A stretch of 11,528 bases of DNA from Verrucomicrobiota bacterium (GTDB taxonomy: Bacteria > Verrucomicrobiota > Verrucomicrobiia > Limisphaerales > DSYF01), in the NCBI GenBank assembly GCA_025457725.1, contig JALOTU010000091.1:1-11528 (forward strand), read 5' to 3'. The notes beneath the pieces are model-generated. The model saw nothing but the letters and a program-made list of their open reading frames with translations. It ran no database searches and had not been told where the DNA came from. The translations under genes were made by a program, and so were the position numbers. This document shows positions 1-7,159 of this stretch, piece after piece (positions within the stretch are counted from its first letter, which is position 1; every line of letters starts with the position of its first letter).

Positions 1-1074
1 TTCGCTTTTCCCGGAGGCGGCGGACTGGCTGCCGTCGGCCTGCGTGCTGGCAAAGTTGTTGACCACCAGCCGTTCGTCCGTCCCGATCACCAGATTGGCA
101 TTGCCGTAGGCCGCCTCCAGAAAGGCGCGGGTCCGCTTCATCTCCTTGGAGCTGATGTTGGGCTTCACGCGTCGCAACGAGGCTGAGGATGCGGACGGAT
201 TGAATTTCCACCGACCATAAATGCGTTCGGACGAATACCTGGGCGAAATGCCGGTGTGCAGGTATTCATCCAGATCCGCGAGGCTGGGTTCCACCGTGGA
301 CCATATTTCCCCGATCAGGACCGGGTTTTTCAAAATGGCATCGACGTTGGGGTTGGCCATGAGCTCCTTGAGCGGCGCCTGTCGAAGCCGCAAGTTGGCA
401 AACTCATTGTCGGAGGAAAGCTTCTGGAAGGCGGGATCCTCGCCGAGGATGAGGAACGCCGGATAGCGCGACAGCCGGGCCTCCAGCAGCGAATTCTGAT
501 AGACCAGTCCGGCGACGTCCGCCGTCTTGTAAAACGATTCCGGAAAAGGATCCATGGCCCGCGCGGTCACCGTGAAGCCGGACGCATCCATGTCCCAGGC
601 CACACGGTTCAGCAGTTTGACCGGCCACTTCGCGGTCTTGGGATCGCCCACCTGCACCGTCCAGTAACCGAAGGAATAGACGACGAACGAGATCAGCAAC
701 AGGTAGGCGGTGCCGTTGAGAATTCCCAGGCACAGCCCGAGCCTCGCCATCAACCGCTCCCACAGCACCAGCCGCAGGTCGCCGGCGTGGTACTTGAAAT
801 AGACCTCGACCTTCTTGTGCAGAAAAAGCGCGCCGGTCTTGAACAGCGCGGAGATGGCGCAAAAGACGATGAACGGCGGAATGAACCACAACGCAAGCGG
901 ATGCTTCACCCCCAAAGGCTTCAGCAGTGGCAACACAACCCCGGACAAGGGTCCGGCCAGCCAAACCCCAAACAGGATGCCCAGGAAGGACATGGCCACA
1001 CGAATCGCACCCTGCCGGTATCCAAGAGCCGCGACGCAAAGCAGCAGCAGCCCAGCAAGCAACCAGAATGTCAT
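1..1074 (-). CDS. CvpA-like integral membrane protein, 3' end beyond window
   Basis: Reading the minus strand from ATG at 1074-1072 gives 358 codons with no stop before base 1, so the C-terminus lies outside the window. The start is fixed by an in-frame TGA shortly upstream, and no other ATG lies between. The first ~140 residues are very hydrophobic and hold about four membrane segments. They begin MTFWLLAGLLLLCVAALGYR, followed by 'GAIRVAMSFLGILFGVWLAG', an arrangement typical of CvpA (colicin V production) family proteins. The remaining >200 residues look soluble, with 'YPAFLILGEDPAFQKLS', a Ser-rich linker and 'AYGNANLVIGTDERLVVNNF'. Classical CvpA proteins have only about 160-180 residues, so this one carries a long extra domain I do not recognise. 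CvpA proteins sit in the inner membrane and have been linked to envelope stress; the exact role is unknown. No Shine-Dalgarno lies at a normal distance; a GGAGGTGA occurs 43 bases upstream, too far away. The coding reading is strong and the family call moderate. Confidence 0.8.
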   Translation of the reverse strand, partial: MTFWLLAGLLLLCVAALGYRQGAIRVAMSFLGILFGVWLAGPLSGVVLPLLKPLGVKHPLALWFIPPFIVFCAISALFKTGALFLHKKVEVYFKYHAGDLRLVLWERLMARLGLCLGILNGTAYLLLISFVVYSFGYWTVQVGDPKTAKWPVKLLNRVAWDMDASGFTVTARAMDPFPESFYKTADVAGLVYQNSLLEARLSRYPAFLILGEDPAFQKLSSDNEFANLRLRQAPLKELMANPNVDAILKNPVLIGEIWSTVEPSLADLDEYLHTGISPRYSSERIYGRWKFNPSASSASLRRVKPNISSKEMKRTRAFLEAAYGNANLVIGTDERLVVNNFASTQADGSQSAASGKSE

Positions 1075-1373
1075 GCCGACAGTTAAGATTGGGCGGAATC
1101 AAAAATCACGCAGAAAATCACCTCCGTCTCGTCCGCGGGCGCAGTTCCGCCTGCTGCAGGGCCAGTACAGGGCCGCAGGGCACCAGGTGCCCCCCCCGTC
1201 CGAAGGGGCGGGGGAAACCGACAGGCAGGAAACAGCGATGCCCTCGTCCGTCGCCCGGCATCCGCGGTTGCGGCAAACATGCGTTGACAGCGCTTCTGAG
1301 CTTGTTAGCATTGCTTACTATTTCTGAGGGCTTTTCCGAAGAAAACTAAGGACTGTGACACTTACATCATTCT
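1075..1373. other. Divergent intergenic region, cvpA-like / ppdK
   Basis: These 299 bases separate the starts of two divergently transcribed genes, and I see no convincing gene in them. They contain a palindrome GGGCACC-A-GGTGCCC (1178-1192) and, just beyond, a C-run facing a G-run (about 1190-1215) able to form a G+C hairpin. A sigma70-like promoter facing ppdK follows (1284-1311). The composition becomes A+T-richer after 1300, as expected for a promoter and leader. Short open frames here have no start signals and unlikely composition. Confidence 0.7.
1284..1311 (+). promoter_or_regulatory. Candidate sigma70-type promoter of ppdK
   Basis: A perfect -35 box TTGACA (1284-1289) is followed after 16 bases by TAGCAT (1306-1311), which matches four of six positions of TATAAT. 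Transcription would start near 1318, leaving a leader of about 55 bases before the ppdK ATG. An imperfect inverted repeat, GTTAGCA-T-TGCTTAC (1304-1318, one mismatch), covers the -10 region and could be an operator. This is pattern evidence only. Confidence 0.5.
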
Positions 1374-3671
1374 ATGGTTAAAGGATCGAAATCTACCAAA
1401 TACGTGTATTCGTTTGGCAACAAAAAGGCCGACGGCAATGGATCAATGAAACCGCTGTTGGGCGGCAAAGGCGCAAACCTGGCGGAGATGTCCCGCATCG
1501 GCCTGCCGGTGCCCCCGGGCTTCACCATCACCACCGAGGTTTGCACCTACTACTACGCCCACAAGCGGACCTATCCCTCGAGTCTCCAGGCGCAGATCGA
1601 AAACGGGATCGGCCAGCTCGAGAAGATCATGGGCTACAAGTTCGGGGATGCGAACCAGTTTCCGCTCCTGGTCGCAGTGCGGTCCGGTGCGCGTGACTCC
1701 ATGCCGGGAATGATGGACACCATCTTGAACCTCGGTCTCAACGACGAAACCGTCGTGGCGCTGGAAAAGGCCACCGGCAATCCGCGGTTCGCCTGGGATT
1801 GCTATCGCCGGTTCATCCAGATGTATGGCGATGTGGTGCTGGGTGTGCAGAAGCGCGCGGGCGAGGACCACGAGCCGTTCGAGGTGGTCATGGAGTCCTT
1901 CAAGCACAGGAAGTACAGGAAGGACATCGAGGATTCCAAACTGACGGCGGAGGATCTCAAGGAGATCATCGTCCAGTTCAAGAAACTGGTGAAGGACCGC
2001 ACCGGGAAGGCGTTTCCGAGCAGCCCGTGGGAGCAGCTGACGGGCGCCGTGGGCGCCGTGTTCGGTTCCTGGATGAACGACCGCGCGATTGTCTATCGCC
2101 GCAAGTACGGCATTCCCGCCGAGTGGGGCACCGCGGTCAACGTGCAGGCCATGGTGTTCGGCAACACGGGCGAGAACTCCGGTTCCGGCGTGGCGTTCAC
2201 GCGCAACCCGGCCAACGGAGTGAAGGAGTTCTACGGCGAGTTCCTGATCAACGCCCAGGGCGAGGACGTGGTGGCCGGAGTGCGCACCCCCGAGCCGGTG
2301 GCCCGGCTGAAGAAGGAAATGCCCAAGGCCTACAAGGAACTGGATCAGATCCGCACCACCCTGGAGAAACACTTCAAGGATGTGCAGGACTTCGAGTTCA
2401 CCATTCAGGACGGCAAGGTGTTCATGCTCCAGACCCGCAACGGCAAGCGCACCGCGATGGCCGCGCTCAAGTTCTCGATGGACATGTGCAAGGAGAAGCT
2501 CATCGACTGGCAGACCGCCATCCTGCGCAATCCGGCCGATCAGCTCGACCAGCTGCTGGCGCCGGTGTTTGACGTGGCCGAGGTGAAAAAGGCCAAGGCG
2601 CTGGCCAGCGGGCTGCCCGCCGGTCCGGGCGCGGCCTCCGGCCGGGTCTATCTCAACGCGGACCGCGCAGCGGCCGCGGCTGAAAAGGGCCAGAAGGTGC
2701 TGCTGGTGCGCAACGAGACGTCGCCCGAAGACCTACGCGGCATGATCGCCGCCGAGGGCATCCTCACCGCCAAGGGCGGGGTGAGTTCCCACGCCGCACT
2801 GGTGGCGCGCCAGATGGGCAAGGTCTGCATCTGCGGCGCCGCGGCGCTGGACATCGATTACGCCAAAAAGACGGTGAAGGTGGCCGGAAAGACCTTCAAG
2901 GAAGGCGACTTCATGTCCATTGACGGCACTTCCGGCACGGTCTACGGCGGGGAGCTCAAGACGCAGCCCTCCGAGATCATCACGGGCATGATTCACGGCA
3001 ACAAGGCCTCGCAAAGGACGGAGAAGTTCAAGAGCTTCCAGCAGCTCATGGCCTGGTGCTCGAAGGCGACGAAACTGCAGGTGCGCACGAATGCGGACAA
3101 TCCCGAGCAAACCGAAAACGCCATCGCGTTCGGCGCGCAGGGCATCGGACTGTGCCGCACCGAGCACATGTTCTTCGAGGGCAATCGCATTGACGCCATG
3201 CGCGAGATGATTCTCGCCGACAACGAGAAGGACCGTCGCAAGGCGCTCAAGAAGCTGTTGCCGTATCAACGCAGCGACTTCAAGGGGATTTTCGAGGCGC
3301 TCAAGGGCCTGCCGGCCACCATCCGCCTGCTGGACCCGCCCCTGCACGAGTTCCTGCCGCACGATGCCAAATCGCAGAAGGAGCTGGCGAAGAAGCTGGG
3401 CGTGAAGCCCGAGACCATCGCCAACCGCGTCAAGGCGTTGCACGAGTTCAATCCGATGCTGGGCCACCGTGGCTGCCGGCTGGGCAATACCTACCCCGAG
3501 ATCACCGAGACACAGGCCCGCGCCGTCTTCGAGGCCGCCGCACTGGTCGTCCGCAAGAAGATCAAGGTGAAACCTGAGGTGATGATCCCGCTCGTCGGCT
3601 TCAAGCGCGAGCTGGATCTCCAGGTGGAGATCGTGCATCGCGTCGCCAAGGAAGTGATGGCGGAGATGGGC

Positions 3672-3681
3672 GTGGACCGCC
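3672..3681 (+). other. Deletion/frameshift junction in ppdK
   Basis: The two reading frames meet here: GTG (3672-3674) is the last codon that fits upstream, and ACC (3676-3678) is the first that fits downstream. The span from start to stop is 2689 bases, one more than a multiple of three, so the missing piece must be 2 modulo 3. About 50 bases (roughly 17 residues) fits the family alignment as I know it. No frame of the flanking DNA encodes the missing motif, so it is absent rather than merely out of frame. Confidence 0.85.
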
Positions 3682-4062
3682 GACGAGATTGCGGCTTCGG
3701 CCGAGTTCTTCAGTTTCGGCACCAACGATCTCACGCAGACGGCGCTGGGCGTCAGCCGCGATGACATGGGCAATTTCCTCCTGCCTTACACGGAGTTGGA
3801 AATCTTCAAGAAGAACCCGTTCGCCACGCTGGATCAGACCGGCGTCGGCCAGTTGATGGAGATCGCCGTGGCCAAGGGCCGCAAGACCCGTCCGAACATC
3901 AAGCTGGGCATCTGCGGCGAACACGGTGGCGATCCGGATTCGGTGAAGTTCTGTCACCGGATCGGCCTGGCCTACGTGAGTTGCTCACCGTTCCGCGTGC
4001 CGGTGGCCCGTCTGGCGGCCGCACAGGCGGCGATCGAGGAAAAGCGCGCCGCGAAGAAGTAA
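3676..4062 (+). CDS. ppdK: C-terminal fragment of PPDK in the shifted frame
   Basis: This is the piece of ppdK that lies in frame 1, while the upstream part is in frame 3. It encodes 128 residues starting 'TADEIAASAEFFSFGTNDLT' and ending 'AAIEEKRAAKK', the normal PPDK C-terminus. It carries the metal-ligand Asp of 'GTND' (codon 3727-3729) and the proton-donating Cys of 'CGEHGG' (codon 3913-3915). The first in-frame ATG is at 3766, but it has no ribosome binding site and would start inside a conserved helix, so independent translation is unlikely. Treat it as part of the entry above. Confidence 0.85.
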   Translation, partial: TADEIAASAEFFSFGTNDLTQTALGVSRDDMGNFLLPYTELEIFKKNPFATLDQTGVGQLMEIAVAKGRKTRPNIKLGICGEHGGDPDSVKFCHRIGLAYVSCSPFRVPVARLAAAQAAIEEKRAAKK

Positions 4063-4109
4063 GCCATTTCTCAATGCGGGGCAGGATTCCCCTCCCCATG
4101 TTGGGTTCA

Positions 4110-4142
4110 CGCAACCGCCCCGGGAAACCGGGGCGGTTTGCG
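4110..4142 (+). terminator. Strong G+C hairpin, probable bidirectional terminator
   Basis: CGCAACCGCCCCGG, loop GAAA, then CCGGGGCGGTTTGCG form a stem of 14 pairs with one bulged base. It lies 48 bases after the ppdK stop and 55 bases before the stop of the convergent mscS-like gene, where a shared terminator is expected. The T-run after it is poor (a TTTG on each side of the stem's outer end), so it is a near-intrinsic rather than a textbook terminator. Confidence 0.75.
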
Positions 4143-4196
4143 TTTGGGCCCCGTGTCGCGTGAACGATGCCGGAGGTCGAATGCTCGGACTTCAGC

Positions 4197-5255
4197 TCAG
4201 GCTTTCGGCTGATTGAGGAACAGGGTCTGGGTGGGATAGGCGAACTCGATGCCTTCCTTCTCGAACTGCTCGTGGATGCGCAGGTTGATGGCCTGCTGGA
4301 TCTCCATGTAGGTGTTAAAGTCGGGCACCCCCACGAAATAAACCGTCTCAAAGTTCAGCGAGAAGTCGCCGTAGGCCTTGAAATGGGAGCGATCGAACCG
4401 GGTGCGTTCCTGCGATAGGATGGCCGCCTTGATGATGCCCGGGATCTTGGCGAGCTTGTCCCGCGGCGTTTGATAGGTCACCCCCAACGGAAAGACCACC
4501 CGGCGTTCCTTCATCCGTCCGAAATTGCGGATCCGGCTTTCCAGCAGGTCGTTGTTGGAAAAGACCAGCTGCTCGCCGGAAAGGCTGCGAACGCGGGTGG
4601 TCTTAATCCCGATGTGTTCGACCGCCCCGAGCATGTCTCCCACCATCAGGAAATCGCCCACCACAAACGGCTTGTCGAACATGATGGACAGGGAGGCGAG
4701 CAGATCCTTGAGCACGGTCTGCACGGCCAGGGCGATCGCGATGCCGCCCACGCCCAGTCCGGCCAGCAGCGGGGCGATCTCCACCCCGGCGTTCGAAAGC
4801 ACCAGCAACGCGACCAGGATCCAGATGGTCAATCGTGCCAGCAGTCCGAGCGCTCCGATGGTGGTGACGCTGGCGGGATCCTCCTTCAGCTTGCGTTCGC
4901 GGTAGGTTGTGACAAAGAACGTCACCGCGCACGTGGCCCAGAGTCCTACCTGGACCAAAGCCACCACCACCACGATCTTCCGCAACCATTGCTGGTCAAC
5001 TTCACTCAGGGTCAGCCACTGCGCGCCGGCCAGCAGGGCCAGCGACAGGAGAAACAGGCCGTGCGTCCGGGGGATGGCGGCCGCGAGCACGTCGTCCCAA
5101 GCCAGGGCGGTCGTCTGCACCAGCCGGTTGACGGCGCTTGCCGCGATCTTCCGCACCACGAACAACGCCAGCCATACCGCGATCGTGAAGCCAGCGGCGA
5201 TGGCCCAGGATTCCAGTGTGTTTCCGTAAAAGGTCTTCTCTAATAGCTCTTGCAT
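4197..5255 (-). CDS. MscS-family small-conductance mechanosensitive channel
   Basis: This encodes a 352-residue inner-membrane channel of the MscS family. Such channels open under membrane tension and release solutes during hypo-osmotic shock. The N-terminal half has about four hydrophobic segments ('SWAIAAGFTIAVWLALFVV', 'LFLLSLALLAGAQWL', 'IVVVVALVQVGLWATCAVTF', 'LTIWILVALLVLSNAG'). Next come the Gly/Ala pore helix 'GLGVGGIAIALAVQTVLKDL' and the beta-domain start 'IMFDKPFVVGDFL', the hallmark of the family. The C-terminal part contains 'VRSLSGEQLVFSNNDLLES' and ends 'GIEFAYPTQTLFLNQPKA', as in other MscS-like proteins. The frame is open back to an ATG at 5324, but GGAGGAG at 5271-5265 lies 9 bases before ATG 5255, which I chose; ATG 5264 abuts the Shine-Dalgarno directly. 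It is last in the minus-strand gene series, 119 bases after queD, and converges on ppdK. The family is certain; the ion preference is not predictable. Confidence 0.93.
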   Translation of the reverse strand: MQELLEKTFYGNTLESWAIAAGFTIAVWLALFVVRKIAASAVNRLVQTTALAWDDVLAAAIPRTHGLFLLSLALLAGAQWLTLSEVDQQWLRKIVVVVALVQVGLWATCAVTFFVTTYRERKLKEDPASVTTIGALGLLARLTIWILVALLVLSNAGVEIAPLLAGLGVGGIAIALAVQTVLKDLLASLSIMFDKPFVVGDFLMVGDMLGAVEHIGIKTTRVRSLSGEQLVFSNNDLLESRIRNFGRMKERRVVFPLGVTYQTPRDKLAKIPGIIKAAILSQERTRFDRSHFKAYGDFSLNFETVYFVGVPDFNTYMEIQQAINLRIHEQFEKEGIEFAYPTQTLFLNQPKA

Positions 5256-5264
5256 GCTTCTCAT

Positions 5265-5271
5265 CTCCTCC
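5265..5271 (-). promoter_or_regulatory. Ribosome binding site of the mscS-like gene
   Basis: GGAGGAG on the minus strand is the best Shine-Dalgarno in the window. Its 9-base spacing to ATG 5255 selects that start over ATG 5264 (spacing 0) and ATG 5324 (no Shine-Dalgarno). Most other genes here have none, so the contrast is notable. Confidence 0.7.
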
Positions 5272-5310
5272 GGCCCCGACCTTAACCCGGTCGCGCCGGT
5301 TGAAACAACC

Positions 5311-5328
5311 CTCAATCGGCTCAATCGG
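5311..5328. repeat. Exact 9-bp tandem duplication upstream of mscS
   Basis: CTCAATCGG occurs twice head to tail (5311-5319, 5320-5328), directly after a small inverted repeat GGTTG-AAA-CAACC (5298-5310). Both lie in the queD-mscS intergenic stretch, 50-70 bases upstream of the mscS start. It could be a slippage duplication or a paired binding site; nothing in the sequence decides which. Confidence 0.6.
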
Positions 5329-5342
5329 CGGTGCTCACTCGC

Positions 5343-5361
5343 GGTGTGAAGTCTTCACGCC
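5343..5361. repeat. Inverted repeat just after queD stop
   Basis: GGTGTGAAG-T-CTTCACGCC has 9-base arms with a single T/G mismatch. It begins 14 bases after the queD stop codon on the minus strand. There is no T-run on either side, so it is not a clear terminator. It may be a dyad binding site or a 3' end-stabilising hairpin. Confidence 0.5.
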
Positions 5362-5374
5362 GGAGACACGTGTT

Positions 5375-5740
5375 TCAGGCCGGGCCGCGGTACACGCAGC
5401 GCGCGGTGCAGGTCTCAGCCACGATCACCTCGGTGAGAAGCGGCAGTCTTGGCTTGAGCCGTTTCCAGATCCATGCAGCCACGTTTTCACTGGTCGGATT
5501 CTCCAGGCCGGGGAGGTCGTTCAGATACCGATGATCGAGGCGTTTCCAAAGGGGGCGGAAGGCCGCGCTGATGTCCGCATAGTCCATCACCCATCCCAGT
5601 TTCGGATCACACGGTCCCGCCACCACAATCTCCGCCTGGAAGCTGTGCCCGTGCAGCCGCCGGCACTTGTGATGCCGGGGCAGGTGCGGAAGCAGGTGGG
5701 CGGCCTCGAATTGAAAGGTCTTGCGAAGTTCCATTTTCAT
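5375..5740 (-). CDS. queD: 6-carboxy-5,6,7,8-tetrahydropterin synthase (QueD)
   Basis: QueD converts dihydroneopterin triphosphate to 6-carboxy-tetrahydropterin, the second step towards preQ0 and queuosine (or other 7-deazapurines), in the cytoplasm. The 121-residue length fits the family. All active-site elements are visible. The zinc ligands are His15 ('FEAAH'), His30 and His32 ('LHGHSF'). Catalytic Cys26 lies in the QueD-type C-x3-H-G-H motif. The Asp69-His70 pair is in 'RLDHRYLND', 'PTSENVA' follows (residues 82-88), and pterin-binding Glu109 is near the C-terminus. ATG 5740 has a short Shine-Dalgarno, GGAG (5749-5746), five bases upstream. It follows the luxC-like gene by 42 bases on the same strand, so co-transcription is likely. 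No queC, queE or queF is present, so the pathway partners must lie elsewhere. The C-x3-HGH spacing argues against a eukaryote-type 6-pyruvoyl-tetrahydropterin synthase. Confidence 0.95.
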   Translation of the reverse strand: MKMELRKTFQFEAAHLLPHLPRHHKCRRLHGHSFQAEIVVAGPCDPKLGWVMDYADISAAFRPLWKRLDHRYLNDLPGLENPTSENVAAWIWKRLKPRLPLLTEVIVAETCTARCVYRGPA

Positions 5741-5782
5741 AAAGTCTCCAGCGTCCGTCGCGGGTTGAATTCAGCGCCGTGC

Positions 5783-7159
5783 TCACGGCTCCTCGAGGTC
5801 CGTCCAGCGCACCAACTCCCCGAGCGCGGGCCGGCCGTCATGCCTCCAGAGGACCGGCGGCTTTTGCATGGCCCCCACAGGGCAGATGCGATGAACCCCC
5901 CAATCCGCCAGACCCCGGGCCAATTCCGGGGCGCGCGCGCCGGAGGCCGCCAGGGCAACAGTGGAGACCCGACCCCGCACGTCATCCGCCCCCTGCAACG
6001 CCGCCTCAAGATCGGCCACGTCCTTGACGTAGATGAAACGATTCAGGCACGAGGTCTGAAACCGGGGGTTCGATTCATAAACCACCGTCCATGCCGTGGA
6101 CGCCGGACTCTGCCAGAGGCGCGTTTCCTCCGAGTGCGCCGCGCGGATCTCATAAAGCGAGCGGCGAGACCGGATGTTGGCCGCTTGCTTTTCCGGGAGC
6201 GGACCGCGTGGATAGGTTTCCTCCATGCGGGCCAGTGCTTCAGCCAACCCCGCGGCCACGCGCTCGGCACCGATCGCCCCGCCCGCTTCCACGTAGATCA
6301 CATGCGGGGAAAGGCATCCCAGCTGATCCCAGGCGCAGACATCCCCGGCCAAGGCCTCGATCAGTTGGGGCAGGGAGCCTGCGGTAAGGTCTTCCTTGGC
6401 CACGTAGGCCAGGCTGACCTTGTGGCCGTGGCCGACAAACCGCTTGTTGACAGGCACGTGTTGTCGAACTGCCGCCACGGCTGCATCCGTTCCGGTTGCG
6501 GTCACGCATTCAGCCGGATCGATCAGGGCAAGCAGGAGATCCTCCCGCTTGCCAGGCCATTCCGCGAGTTCGAGGCACGAGGCCAATGGTGTGCTCACTT
6601 CGCGGATGGAGTGGGCGTAAAGCCTGGGAATGAGCGAGCGGGCGGTGGCACATTTGACGAATTGGGCGGATCGAACCAGCAACCCGGCGGTCAGGCTCAG
6701 CACGGCGGAGGCCGGGATGTTGCCGGCGGTGACATGCGCCAGGGTGCGTGGTCCCACCGCGCGGGATCGCCGCCGGGAACCCCGCTCGACCGCGGAGGCG
6801 CAGAACTCATCCAGGCGCCGCGGATGTCCCAGGTCCTGTTCAATCCAGGCCTCCAGTTGCGGAGCGGTCAGCGATCCGAACAGCTCCCGCAGTCCGGCCT
6901 CCAGGGTCTGCCTCGAGAAGCCCAGCTCCTGCGGGCCGAACTCCAGTGCTGCTCGCATGAAGGGCGAATCCGCTTCCAGCCACAACTGCGCGGCACCGGC
7001 CACGACTCGGATGACGACATCCGTTCCCATGGGGGCGAGATGCCGTTCGCGGTTCCGTTGCACGGCCAGCCAGGCTTCGGTCACCAGGGCGGGGGTGTGT
7101 TCCGCCTCCTCGGGCAGGTCGGCCAGATAGCATTGCGGGAGGTTCAGCAGCGATTTCAT
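5783..7159 (-). CDS. luxC-like: LuxC-like acyl-CoA (fatty acyl) reductase
   Basis: This belongs to the LuxC family (Pfam family acyl-CoA reductase), relatives of aldehyde dehydrogenases that reduce acyl-CoA or enzyme-bound acyl groups to fatty aldehyde with NADPH. From ATG 7159 it has 458 residues, close to the ~480 of luminous-bacterial LuxC. Cys282 in 'AWDQLGCLSPH' is the expected acyl-accepting nucleophile (Cys286 in Vibrio harveyi). 'VTAGNIPASAVLSLTAGLLV' and 'VTATGTDAAVAAVRQHVP' correspond to the nucleotide-binding core. The frame is open to ATG 7177, but ATG 7159 overlaps the luxE-like stop (7158-7156) as ATGA, the usual sign of translational coupling, and so is preferred; neither start has a Shine-Dalgarno. 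No luciferase gene is nearby, so the aldehyde must serve another purpose. Family certain, physiological substrate unknown. Confidence 0.92.
   Translation of the reverse strand: MKSLLNLPQCYLADLPEEAEHTPALVTEAWLAVQRNRERHLAPMGTDVVIRVVAGAAQLWLEADSPFMRAALEFGPQELGFSRQTLEAGLRELFGSLTAPQLEAWIEQDLGHPRRLDEFCASAVERGSRRRSRAVGPRTLAHVTAGNIPASAVLSLTAGLLVRSAQFVKCATARSLIPRLYAHSIREVSTPLASCLELAEWPGKREDLLLALIDPAECVTATGTDAAVAAVRQHVPVNKRFVGHGHKVSLAYVAKEDLTAGSLPQLIEALAGDVCAWDQLGCLSPHVIYVEAGGAIGAERVAAGLAEALARMEETYPRGPLPEKQAANIRSRRSLYEIRAAHSEETRLWQSPASTAWTVVYESNPRFQTSCLNRFIYVKDVADLEAALQGADDVRGRVSTVALAASGARAPELARGLADWGVHRICPVGAMQKPPVLWRHDGRPALGELVRWTDLEEP

Larger units (their letters stand above)
1374..4062 (+). pseudogene. 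ppdK: Pyruvate phosphate dikinase (EC 2.7.9.1), frameshifted with internal deletion
   Basis: PPDK interconverts ATP + phosphate + pyruvate and AMP + PPi + PEP in the cytoplasm. From ATG 1374 the frame encodes the N-terminal NTP-grasp domain ('LLGGKGANLAEM', 'SGARDSMPGMMDTILNLG', 'GENSGSGVAFTRNP', 'VFMLQTRNGKRT'). The central phosphohistidine domain follows, with catalytic His473 in 'GGVSSHAALVARQMG'. The PEP/pyruvate barrel begins with Arg595 ('CRTEH') and Arg651 ('RLLDPPLHEF'), equivalents of Arg561 and Arg617 of the Clostridium symbiosum enzyme. After 'VMAEMGV' (to 3674) the frame goes wrong and stops at 3762-3764. The family sequence resumes one frame over at 3676 (TADEI, 'FSFGTNDLTQ', 'CGEHGGDP', 'SCSPFRVP') and ends at 4062. 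About 17 residues, including the conserved 'GTMIE..RA' with a Mg2+-ligand Glu, are missing. Ser471 replaces the usual regulatory Thr. There is no Shine-Dalgarno; the N-terminus matches the family. It could be a true pseudogene or an assembly error. The identification itself is near certain. Confidence 0.93.

Noticed and set aside
256..1102. Open frames on both strands (plus 256-1086, minus 404-1102) over the left end
   Set aside because: The third reading, minus from 1074 to the edge, gives a coherent membrane protein; the other two are low-quality sequences rich in Arg, Gln and His.
1083..1349. Short open frames in the divergent intergenic region
   Set aside because: They overlap the promoter and G+C hairpins, overlap each other on both strands and have no recognisable sequence.
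3660..3766. Programmed ribosomal frameshift in ppdK
   Set aside because: A programmed shift keeps the whole protein sequence across two frames. Here about 17 conserved residues are missing in every frame, and there is no slippery run at the junction.
2733..3773. A 346-codon open frame on the minus strand inside ppdK
   Set aside because: It is the mirror of a conserved enzyme gene. It is Leu/His/Arg-rich without recognisable motifs, and its length follows from G+C-rich codon use on the other strand.
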